5,935 nt of DNA from Bacillota bacterium (GTDB lineage Bacteria; Bacillota; Clostridia; Oscillospirales; Ruminococcaceae): positions 1 to 5,935 of the forward strand of contig JAEXAZ010000280.1 in NCBI GenBank assembly GCA_023394255.1. The letters are read 5' to 3'. The position numbers and the translations under genes were made by a program. The first letter of the stretch is position 1; every line of letters starts with the position of its first letter. Of this stretch, positions 1 to 5,468 are shown piece after piece. A model generated the notes under the pieces. It saw only the letters and a program-made list of their open reading frames with translations. It was not told the DNA's origin and ran no database searches.

Positions 1-285
1 GCTTTGGACACGCCGACTAACGTGTGCCCATCCCTGCATGTTTCAATTTCAACTTCCATCGCCCTGGTGGCTTTCAAATCCGAAAAGCTGAAAAGCCGCC
101 CCTGGGCCAGAAGGGGGACGATTGTGCTGATGTTTCTAATTTGCGTATCGACCGTATTTGTCAAGCAGCATTCTGTGATAGACGTATTTTTCGGCACGCT
201 TGTGACAGCCTTGTTTGGATTGCTCGCATACCATACTGACTGGAGAGCATTTGTGCTGAAAACGCCTTTCCGTTTTATTCTGTAA
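1..285 (+). CDS. PAP2-superfamily membrane phosphatase, C-terminal part (5' end outside window)
   Basis: This is the last 94 residues of a membrane protein of the PAP2 (type 2 phosphatidic acid phosphatase) superfamily; the frame is open to the left edge, so the TTG at position 4 is not taken as the start. Visible residues 9-13 read CPSLH, a variant of the PSGH motif seen in PAP2 and inositol-phosphorylceramide-synthase-like members. Residues 55-61 read KQHSVID, matching the H-x3-D half of the last PAP2 motif, with His57 as the expected nucleophile and Asp61 its partner. Hydrophobic stretches at about residues 14-25, 40-54 and 60-77 fit membrane helices. The family removes phosphate from lipid phosphates or transfers phospho-headgroups at the membrane; the substrate cannot be told here. 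The arginine usual before the catalytic His is replaced by Lys. It ends 16 nt from the stop of the convergent gene. Confidence 0.82.
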   Translation, partial: ALDTPTNVCPSLHVSISTSIALVAFKSEKLKSRPWARRGTIVLMFLICVSTVFVKQHSVIDVFFGTLVTALFGLLAYHTDWRAFVLKTPFRFIL

Positions 286-301
286 AGAAAGAGCGGTTAA
301 A

Positions 302-1429
302 TTATGTGCCCGTTTCAGATGAGCGCCGGTGTGCGTCGGCAAGAGCAAGAAACGCCGGATAGTCCTTTTTATACAGCCGCATAAGTTCATCGCTATAGCC
401 GCTCAGCACATGCAGAGAGCCCGCTATCCCGTCAAGAAGTTCGGGCGTGATTTCCCTGTTATAGGAGATAATTGTAGCCGGCGTTCTCTGGTTCCGAAAA
501 TACAAAACCATCTGTTGGCTCTTCGCCACGGTTATGAAATATTGCTTATGACGGATTGTTTTCAAATGAGCCCATATCAGCTGCTTCGTTGGAAAGACAC
601 GGAATTTTCCGCCCTGCAAAGCGATGATGTACTCCCGCGTAATCAGCCCCGCGTTCCAAATTGAACTGGACTGGCTAATATACAGGGTACGGCCCAGTTC
701 AGCACTTAAATGAATCGCGTGTTCGATATCCTCCGGATTTCCCATCCTTGCCAGCTGGCGAAACAGCGGACCTTTCCGGTAATCTGCTAAATGCCATACT
801 TTTACGGAGGCCACCACGGTGGAAACTATCGCCATTAAAAGGAATCCCGCCGCCAGCAGCTGGTCTTCCAAGCGTCCATAGCGGTTTATTGTCAACTGCA
901 TGGGCGGTACAAACTGCTGCATTTCTTCAAAAGACAGGCCGTAAATTTCTGCCAGCATGGAAATAATTCCCTTATATTTTTTGTAGCTGTCACTGCGCGA
1001 ATACAGCTGGTCAAACCGCACGTCTGCGGAATAATCCAGAATTACGGCGTCATCCTGTTCCCTGAGCGACGCGGGAACCAGTGCAAACAGATACCCATCA
1101 TTATATTCTAGTACGGAATATATCTGATCCAATTTATCCTCCTTCCGAAAGAGTTTCCGAAAAATATCCGAAAAGTTGTTGACCGAACTGACCCCATAAT
1201 CGGTAAAATAGAGTCTCGCATTATTTACACGAGCATAGACACTTTGATTCTCAAACAGCTTTTTGGCATCCGCCATACTGTTAATCTTGCAAAACGGTGA
1301 AAACACGGCCAGCATTTCGGCCCATCCTGTAAAGATATACAGCACTGACAGGATCAAAAAGCACAGGCTGAAAAGGAGCGTTCTCGTACTCAATTGTTTT
1401 TGCAGACGTTTGACGTAATTTTCTGTCAT
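302..1429 (-). CDS. Uncharacterised membrane protein with two transmembrane segments
   Basis: This encodes a 375-residue protein that I do not assign to a function. The N-terminus is basic (residues 1-16), followed by a hydrophobic segment at about 17-40, a polar region at about 41-189, a second hydrophobic segment at about 190-210, and a polar C-terminal part to 375. By the positive-inside rule the N and C termini should be cytoplasmic and the central domain outside. Residues about 245-315 alternate short beta-like segments (LYISQSSSIWNAGLI, EYIIALQGGKFRVFP, QYFITVAKSQQMVLYF) and could be a PH-like or similar beta domain; that is inference. It may belong to one of the DUF families of Clostridia membrane proteins (DUF6709 is one to test). 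The ATG at 1429 is preceded by AAGGAT (plus positions 1438-1443) at about 9 nt, which supports this start. It is monocistronic and divergent from the reductase operon. Confidence 0.8.
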   Translation of the reverse strand: MTENYVKRLQKQLSTRTLLFSLCFLILSVLYIFTGWAEMLAVFSPFCKINSMADAKKLFENQSVYARVNNARLYFTDYGVSSVNNFSDIFRKLFRKEDKLDQIYSVLEYNDGYLFALVPASLREQDDAVILDYSADVRFDQLYSRSDSYKKYKGIISMLAEIYGLSFEEMQQFVPPMQLTINRYGRLEDQLLAAGFLLMAIVSTVVASVKVWHLADYRKGPLFRQLARMGNPEDIEHAIHLSAELGRTLYISQSSSIWNAGLITREYIIALQGGKFRVFPTKQLIWAHLKTIRHKQYFITVAKSQQMVLYFRNQRTPATIISYNREITPELLDGIAGSLHVLSGYSDELMRLYKKDYPAFLALADAHRRSSETGT

Positions 1430-1541
1430 ATAAAGTTATCCTTATCGTCGAATATTTCCACCAACGGGTGTTCTAAGAACCCGATCCTTGCAAAAGCCTG
1501 AATTTAAATTTCTCAAACGGGTTTCTTAATATTAAATCGGC

Positions 1542-1559
1542 CGGAAATTACGGAAATTA
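1542..1559. repeat. Tandem 9-bp direct repeat, possible operator
   Basis: CGGAAATTA occurs twice back to back. It lies about 140 nt upstream of the putative promoter of the reductase operon and about 115 nt upstream of the divergent gene. Two copies could be a regulator half-site pair, or chance. Confidence 0.35.
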
Positions 1560-1699
1560 AGCGCGGAACCTCTGACAAGAGCCTCTATAACAGGTGCTCA
1601 CGGCATTTTTTATCCCGATTTTTCATTTTAAAGAAATAATTTTCCCTGTAATTATAAAGAATATCTATAAACTGCCGGCCTTCATTCAGATAAATAATT

Positions 1700-1727
1700 T
1701 TTAAATGTACGCAGAATGCTATATACT
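1700..1727 (+). promoter_or_regulatory. Putative sigma-70-type promoter of the reductase operon
   Basis: A TTTAAA box at 1700-1705 (4 of 6 to TTGACA) is separated by 16 nt from TATACT at 1722-1727 (5 of 6 to TATAAT). Transcription would begin near 1734, leaving a leader of about 28 nt before the ATG at 1762. Its position overlaps the alternative upstream ATG at 1705, which argues against that start. The prediction is by eye only in an AT-rich stretch. Confidence 0.4.
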
Positions 1728-1746
1728 TATAAAAATTAATCTTTAT

Positions 1747-1751
1747 GGAGG
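1747..1751 (+). promoter_or_regulatory. Ribosome binding site that fixes the reductase start
   Basis: GGAGG lies 10 nt before the ATG at 1762 and only 1 nt before the in-frame ATG at 1753. The spacing favours 1762 as the start and excludes the ATG at 1705, which lies upstream of the site. Confidence 0.7.
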
Positions 1752-1761
1752 AATGCTCATT

Positions 1762-3036
1762 ATGGCGGACTATCGTGAAATGTGGGAAAATTTAGGTATG
1801 GATCTGGAAAAGCATGACCAGCTGTGCGCGGTGCTTCCACAGGCATTTGGAGATGTATTTTTAACGCAGGAAAATCGTCCCCAGGGTATGGACTACTACA
1901 ATTTTGTCATTTCGGAAATTCACGGAGTCCGGCCTATGGAATTGATAGAACACCAGAAAAAGGGCGGAAAAGTGTTCGGAACATTTTGCGTTTATGTCCC
2001 GGACGAAGTCATTTTCGCGGCGGGCGCGATTGCAACAGGCCTTTGCGGCGGATCACAGTTTTGGGTGCCCGGAGGAGAAAAAGTTCTGCCAAGCAGTACC
2101 TGTCCGTTGATTAAGGCCTCTGTCGGGGCACGGCTGGACAAAACCTGTCCGTTTTTTCGGATTGCGGACATGTATATTGGGGAAACAACCTGTGACGGCA
2201 AGAAAAAGGCATGGGAAATCTTAGAGAAAGACGTCCCCGTGCATGTTATGGATTTACCGCAGATGAAACGCGGAAAAGATGTCAGCGCCTGGGCGGAAGA
2301 AATTAAAACGCTGATTTCTGTCGTGGAGGACTTTACCGGCAATAAAGTTACCGCTGAAAAGCTGGCGGAAAGCATTAAACTGATCAATAATAAACGCCGC
2401 GCACTTGCAAGGCTTTATCAATGCCGCAAAAATGAAAATCTTCCTATCAGCGGCCGTGACGCGCTGGTCATTTCCCAAATCGCATTTTACGACGACCCTC
2501 AGCGCTTTACAGAAAAAACCAACGCGCTCTGCGACGAACTTGAAGAACGGATTGCCCAGAATATCAGTATCGCAAAAAAGGGAACCAAACGAATTCTGCT
2601 GACGGGAACGCCTCTCGCGATTCCGAACTGGAAACTACATAATATTATTGAGACCAGCGGCGGCGTGGTGGTTGCCGAAGAGATGTGCACGGGAACACGT
2701 TATTTTGAAAATCTGGTGGATGAAACCAAAACTACGCTGGAGGAGCAGATTCAGGCACTGGCGGAACGGTATATGAAAATCAACTGTGCATGCTTTACTC
2801 CCAATCACGGCCGTATCGAAGACATTATCCGCCTGGCAAAAGAATATCAGGCAGACGGCGTTATCGATGTCAACTTGAAATTCTGCAGTCTCTATGATAT
2901 TGAAGGATATCATGTGGAACACGCGTTAAACGATGCCGGCATCCCGGTTCTCGGCATTGAGACGGACTACACCGACACGGATGCGTCGCAGCTGCGCACA
3001 AGAATCGGTGCATTTATTGAAATGCTGGAAAAATAA
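1762..3036 (+). CDS. Double-cubane-cluster-type anaerobic reductase (2-hydroxyacyl-CoA dehydratase/BcrC family)
   Basis: This 424-residue protein belongs to the family of 2-hydroxyacyl-CoA dehydratase D subunits (HgdB, FldC) and benzoyl-CoA reductase subunits, and matches best the single-subunit group called double-cubane-cluster protein (DCCP), to which E. coli YjiM is similar. Characterised DCCP from Carboxydothermus carries an [8Fe-9S] cluster and, fed by its ATP-driven reductase, reduces small molecules such as acetylene in vitro; its natural substrate is unknown. Candidate cluster ligands are Cys76 (FGTFCVYVP), Cys95 (GLCGG), Cys114 (SSTCPLIK), Cys129 (KTCPFF), Cys144, Cys309 (EEMCTGTR), Cys342/344 (NCACFTPN) and Cys375 (LKFCSLYD). 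The N-terminal half holds the first Rossmann-like lobe and residues about 275-424 the second. There is no second dehydratase subunit beside it, which argues against a classical HgdAB enzyme. The start was chosen from the GGAGG site. It is the first gene of a three-gene operon. Confidence 0.88.
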   Translation: MADYREMWENLGMDLEKHDQLCAVLPQAFGDVFLTQENRPQGMDYYNFVISEIHGVRPMELIEHQKKGGKVFGTFCVYVPDEVIFAAGAIATGLCGGSQFWVPGGEKVLPSSTCPLIKASVGARLDKTCPFFRIADMYIGETTCDGKKKAWEILEKDVPVHVMDLPQMKRGKDVSAWAEEIKTLISVVEDFTGNKVTAEKLAESIKLINNKRRALARLYQCRKNENLPISGRDALVISQIAFYDDPQRFTEKTNALCDELEERIAQNISIAKKGTKRILLTGTPLAIPNWKLHNIIETSGGVVVAEEMCTGTRYFENLVDETKTTLEEQIQALAERYMKINCACFTPNHGRIEDIIRLAKEYQADGVIDVNLKFCSLYDIEGYHVEHALNDAGIPVLGIETDYTDTDASQLRTRIGAFIEMLEK

Positions 3037-3037
3037 A

Positions 3038-3289
3038 ATGGATGTTTACGTTTTGTTCCCTAACCACACGAGCGGGATGCAGCTTTATCGAAAATTAACG
3101 GAACGAAAGATTCCCGCCGTAATCGTGCCCACACCCAGGCAAATCAGCTCGTCGTGCGGAATTTCACTGAAAATCGATCAGCGGGACGAACAGGCGGTTC
3201 GTTTATGTGTGGAACAGGAACAGGTTCAAATGACTGATATTGTGCCGCTGTCCAGCCAATATAGCAGTCACCGGGATAAATACTGTTAG
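3038..3289 (+). CDS. DUF3343 protein (putative Se/S carrier-like)
   Basis: This short 83-residue protein begins 1 nt after the reductase stop, so translation is probably coupled; only a weak TGGA (3026-3029) serves as ribosome binding site. The start MDVYVLFPNHTSGMQLYRKL and the motif SSSCGISLKI with Cys40 match the DUF3343 family, which Pfam describes as putative Se/S carrier-like. The fold expected is a small ferredoxin-like alpha/beta domain: beta strand (3-8), helix (10-22), strand (25-31), the Cys loop (37-42), strand (42-46), helix (48-60). Family members often sit beside selenium or sulfur-transfer genes; its role inside a reductase/activase operon is not known. Cys40 could deliver sulfur or selenium to the cluster of its partner, but that is inference. 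The C-terminus ends in Cys83. Confidence 0.78.
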   Translation: MDVYVLFPNHTSGMQLYRKLTERKIPAVIVPTPRQISSSCGISLKIDQRDEQAVRLCVEQEQVQMTDIVPLSSQYSSHRDKYC

Positions 3290-3290
3290 T

Positions 3291-3296
3291 GGGTGG
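3291..3296 (+). promoter_or_regulatory. Ribosome binding site of the activase
   Basis: GGGTGG lies 6 nt before the ATG at 3303. It is only a partial match to GGAGG, but with the family-typical N-terminus beginning at this ATG it rules out the longer in-frame start at 3240, which would overlap the DUF3343 gene by 50 nt. Confidence 0.55.
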
Positions 3297-3302
3297 ATTT
3301 TC

Positions 3303-4070
3303 ATGCATTTTGTCGGAATTGATATCGGATCAACTGCTGCGAAAGTAGTTATTTCAGGTGAAAAAGAATTAAAGTTTGTACTGCCTACCGGATGGAACAG
3401 TAAAGATACGGCGCAGAAAATTTCCATAAGGCTCTCGGACTCCGGGGTCGATCCCAATGCGCCGGACACTGTGGTAGCGGCAACGGGATATGGCCGTGCA
3501 GTGGTCGATTACGCAGACTACGCAATCACAGAGATCACCTGCCATGGCCGCGGCGGAGCGGCGCTCGCAGGCGGTGACTGTACCATCATTGACGTCGGCG
3601 GGCAGGACACAAAAATTATCAATGTCAAAAACAATTCTGTGGTACAGTTTCTGATGAATGACAAGTGCTCAGCGGGCACGGGAAAATTTGTTGAAATTAT
3701 GGCCAACCGCCTCGGAACAGGGATTGATGAACTGTTTGATCTGGCAAAAAAAGGAACCGTAATTTCTATCAGTTCACTTTGCACCGTATTTGCCGAGACG
3801 GAAATTATCAGCTATATCGGAGAGGGACGCGCCAGAGAAGATATCGCTGCCGGAATTATCGATTCGGTAGCAGGTAAAGTGTCCCAGCTATGTTGCCGTA
3901 TAGAACTTTTAACCCCTGTAATCCTGACCGGAGGGTTAAGCCACAGCGCTTATTTTGCGGACATTCTCTCCCAAAAGCTTGGGAAAAACGTCGTCCCGAA
4001 CCCGACTGGCCGGTATGCCGGCGCTCTGGGAGCGGCTTTGCTGGCCCAGGAGCGCTTCTATCGGAAATAA
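3303..4070 (+). CDS. ATP-dependent acyl-CoA dehydratase/reductase activase (BcrAD/BadFG/HgdC family)
   Basis: This 255-residue protein is an iron-sulfur ATPase of the ASKHA (actin/sugar kinase/Hsp70) fold, near the usual length of about 260 for HgdC-type activases and similar to E. coli YjiL. As a homodimer with one shared [4Fe-4S] cluster it hydrolyses ATP to inject a low-potential electron into its partner, here most likely the reductase at 1762-3036. Visible motifs are the first phosphate loop GIDIGSTAAK (5-14), TGYGR (61-65), the region around EITCHGRGG (77-85), the second phosphate motif IIDVGGQDTK (95-104), NDKCSAGTGKF (119-129) with cluster ligand Cys122, SLCTVFAETE (158-167) with the second ligand Cys160, and the adenosine motif TGGLS (209-213). 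All key residues are present, so it should be active. It starts 13 nt after the DUF3343 stop and is the last gene of the operon. Confidence 0.92.
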   Translation: MHFVGIDIGSTAAKVVISGEKELKFVLPTGWNSKDTAQKISIRLSDSGVDPNAPDTVVAATGYGRAVVDYADYAITEITCHGRGGAALAGGDCTIIDVGGQDTKIINVKNNSVVQFLMNDKCSAGTGKFVEIMANRLGTGIDELFDLAKKGTVISISSLCTVFAETEIISYIGEGRAREDIAAGIIDSVAGKVSQLCCRIELLTPVILTGGLSHSAYFADILSQKLGKNVVPNPTGRYAGALGAALLAQERFYRK

Positions 4071-4087
4071 AATGGCTAAAAATTAGT

Positions 4088-4111
4088 AAGCCACGCTTTT
4101 AAGCGTGGCTT
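4088..4111. terminator. Perfect 24-nt stem-loop between convergent genes
   Basis: AAGCCACGCT pairs with AGCGTGGCTT over 10 bp around a TTTA loop (or 11 bp around a 2-nt loop). On the plus strand no T tract follows. Read on the minus strand, the stem is followed by ACTAATTTTT, so it could end transcription of the convergent minus-strand genes. Confidence 0.6.
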
Positions 4112-4137
4112 GAAAGAACCCTGTAAGCGTTTATTAC

Positions 4138-4166
4138 AAAGCCAGCGCCGTTTAGGCGCTGGCTTT
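4138..4166 (+). terminator. Probable rho-independent terminator of the reductase operon
   Basis: A 12-bp perfect stem, AAAGCCAGCGCC against GGCGCTGGCTTT, closes a GTTTA loop and is followed by the T-rich GTTTGCTT. It lies 68 nt after the activase stop. It shares its outer AAGCCA/TGGCTT bases with the stem-loop at 4088-4111. Confidence 0.7.
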
Positions 4167-4185
4167 GTTTGCTTATGCACTGATC

Positions 4186-4713
4186 TCACGACAGATATTT
4201 TGCAATAACATCCTTATAAATTGACTTATAAACATCCGAGCTATTCGCACCCAAATCCAGCGTCCGGTTGGAAGCAGTATCAATATTTGCCGGAGGTTCA
4301 ACCAGATATCTGCCCTTTTCAAAATTGATCGGTGCATACATACCATAGTAACGAGACCTGGGATTCGTTTTCTTGCTCAGGAAAAGGATGTATTCTTTCC
4401 CTGTTTCAGAAGGCATGTAATTAAACATAGTCTGCAGAACTCCCTTGTTATCTACATAGTACTCTTCACCGACCTTGATAACATCTCCTGCCTTTAGATC
4501 CTCCCCCTGGATCACCTGGGAGACATCGAAAGAAGTGATTGTGCAGCCATATTGGATTCCCCCACTCGGGCGACGTTGGAAATCCTCCACAGAATCTCCG
4601 CGGAACTTGCCCCTGACGATATACTGCGTATGCTCCTCAAGTTCCGAGAGATTCTTGACAATGTAAGCCATCTCCGCCGTTCCGGATTCGACCTTAATCT
4701 TATCTTTATCCAC
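4186..4713 (-). CDS. Hypothetical protein, probably a 5'-truncated remnant
   Basis: This frame of 175 codons codes for a protein I cannot assign to a named family. The composition is that of a soluble or secreted beta-rich domain: MAYIVKNLSELEEHTQYIVR at 15-34 opens it, ITSFDVSQVIQGEDLKAGD (59-77) and EYYVDNKG follow, then NYMPSETGKEYILFL (98-112), and it ends YKDVIAKYLS. This order resembles small exported proteins of Bacillota that normally begin with a signal peptide or membrane anchor, which is missing here. The only nearby start is a GTG at 4713 with GAGGA one nt before it, too close to be a good ribosome binding site, and no ATG is better placed. The same frame runs upstream past one TGA (4732-4734) into a metalloprotease motif. 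It is therefore either a broken gene or the end of a decayed fusion; expression is doubtful. Confidence 0.55.
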   Translation of the reverse strand: MDKDKIKVESGTAEMAYIVKNLSELEEHTQYIVRGKFRGDSVEDFQRRPSGGIQYGCTITSFDVSQVIQGEDLKAGDVIKVGEEYYVDNKGVLQTMFNYMPSETGKEYILFLSKKTNPRSRYYGMYAPINFEKGRYLVEPPANIDTASNRTLDLGANSSDVYKSIYKDVIAKYLS

Positions 4714-4734
4714 TTCCTCAAGTTTAATGATTCA

Positions 4735-4824
4735 TGCCGCATCTGTAGATGGATGGCCTAATCCAAAGACATGCCCGATTTCATGTAATAGATTGTAAGC
4801 TGCCCTGTTATCGCCGCGCAGCGA
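4735..4824 (-). pseudogene. Shard of a metzincin/matrixin-like zinc metalloprotease
   Basis: Between two other frames on the minus strand, codons from about 4824 down to 4735 read KVSLRGDNRAAYNLL, then HEIGHVFGLGH (4785 to 4753), then PSTDAA and a TGA at 4734-4732. HExxHxxGxxH is the zinc-binding and catalytic signature of metzincins, and the flanking residues also look family-typical (NLLHEIGHVFGLGHPS). No start codon or signal peptide belongs to it: the frame is closed by a TGA at 4857-4855, and codons from 4854 to about 4827 look like shadow coding of the neighbour. The Met-turn (usually SIM followed by hydrophobic residues) is absent after the motif. It overlaps the last codons of the Cys-rich gene in another frame. 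A matrixin-type gene seems to have been deleted or recombined here, leaving about 30 codons. Confidence 0.65.
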
Positions 4825-5257
4825 TACCTTTCTTCTCCATGTACTTGGCCTTGATCATTTCAGCGAGTTGGGGATTTTGTTTCGAAACATCCATTAAGTA
4901 CATCAGGACACTCCCATGAAACAAGGCGTTTTCGGGCAGAACCGCAATTTCCAGCGAACGCCTGGCAAGGGAAATCACACATTCCTCGTTGTGATTCTCC
5001 CGGCATTCCGCGCAGAGGTTGCAGACCTCCGCGATCGTATCTGCAATAAGTTCTTCCCTATAGTTCCGCACATCGAACTGAGGGATCAGCGATTCGCCGT
5101 TTTTTAAGATACGCGTTCCGTTTTTCTCTGTTAAATCAAAAAGATTCTTTGTGAACCCAACCAGGCACTGGGACTTTTCGCAATGGCTGGTGTTCAAGTT
5201 TGGACATTCCTCGCACAGATTTTTCAGGCTTTGGTTAACATAATCGTATTTGGACAT
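4808..5257 (-). CDS. Cysteine-rich small protein with two four-Cys clusters
   Basis: This 149-residue soluble protein is not one I can name. It has eight cysteines in two groups: Cys15, 18, 26 and 31 (CEEC, then SHCEKSQC) and Cys79, 82, 85 and 93 (CNLCAEC, then EEC). Each group is four Cys with a CxxC core, as expected of a zinc or iron-sulfur site. Between them, residues about 36-60 are polar and 64-78 look helical; residues 95-140 are predicted helical (ISLARRSLEIAVLPENALFH, then SVLMYLMDVSKQNPQLAEMI). There is no signal peptide, so it is probably cytoplasmic. The ATG is supported by AAAGGAG (plus positions 5267-5273) at about 9 nt. The last residues (KKGIAARR) overlap the metalloprotease shard in another frame, so the native C-terminus may have been changed at a recombination junction. 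Redox or metal handling is possible; nothing in the sequence proves it. Confidence 0.75.
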   Translation of the reverse strand: MSKYDYVNQSLKNLCEECPNLNTSHCEKSQCLVGFTKNLFDLTEKNGTRILKNGESLIPQFDVRNYREELIADTIAEVCNLCAECRENHNEECVISLARRSLEIAVLPENALFHGSVLMYLMDVSKQNPQLAEMIKAKYMEKKGIAARR

Positions 5258-5468
5258 TATGTATTGCTCCTTTAAATTCAGTCAGCATTGAATCCTCGGT
5301 TTTTTGTCAACTTTTTTCTGCCGCAAGCCGCAGTCAGCCAAGGCTTCTTTTGTTTCGGTACCTGTTCCGGATGTTACAGCGTGGTTCCATCTTTCCCACC
5401 GCTTACGAACCGCACCACGTTATAAACGATGTTTTACCGAAGTTCTCCGTACTTCCGGGGCTGGAAAA
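5258..5468. other. 211-nt intergenic spacer upstream of the Cys-rich gene
   Basis: No gene is supported on either strand. On the minus strand a perfect TTGACA (5310-5305) is present between A-runs, but no -10 box stands at the proper distance. An imperfect stem-loop (minus-strand CCGGAAGT with ACTTCGG, near 5435-5460) follows the nitroreductase stop without a T tract. Whether the two flanking genes share a transcript cannot be decided. Confidence 0.45.

Larger units (their letters stand above)
1430..1761. other. 332-nt divergent intergenic region
   Basis: No gene is seen here. The region should carry the promoters of the minus-strand membrane protein gene and of the plus-strand reductase operon. 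It is AT-rich from about 1615 onward. It holds a tandem 9-bp repeat (CGGAAATTA at 1542-1550 and 1551-1559), an AT palindrome TTAATATTAA at 1526-1535, and a plausible plus-strand promoter near 1700-1727. No riboswitch or T-box could be recognised by eye. Confidence 0.6.

Noticed and set aside
329..664. Plus-strand open frame opposite the membrane protein gene
   Set aside because: It overlaps a longer gene with clear membrane topology and a good ribosome binding site; it has no recognisable domain.
1705..1761. Longer N-terminus for the reductase from the ATG at 1705
   Set aside because: The GGAGG site lies downstream of that ATG, the extra 19 residues do not resemble the family, and the putative promoter overlaps it.
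1992..2387. Minus-strand open frame inside the reductase gene
   Set aside because: It is antisense to a well-supported coding region, has no family resemblance, and its low-complexity Ser/Pro content is typical of shadow translation.
4088..4166. Ends of an IS200/IS605-type insertion sequence
   Set aside because: Subterminal hairpins of that kind came to mind, but there is no transposase or accessory TnpB in the window, and terminators explain both structures.
4714..4740. TGA in the minus-strand frame as a selenocysteine codon
   Set aside because: A Se/S carrier-like gene lies nearby, but no clear stem-loop of the bacterial SECIS type follows the TGA, the position does not match a known catalytic cysteine, and the surrounding frame looks like a decayed junction.
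5282..5310. Minus-strand promoter with a perfect TTGACA upstream of the Cys-rich gene
   Set aside because: At spacings of 16 to 18 nt there is no acceptable -10 box (TGCTGA at 17 nt matches only 1 of 6), so it is noted but not called.
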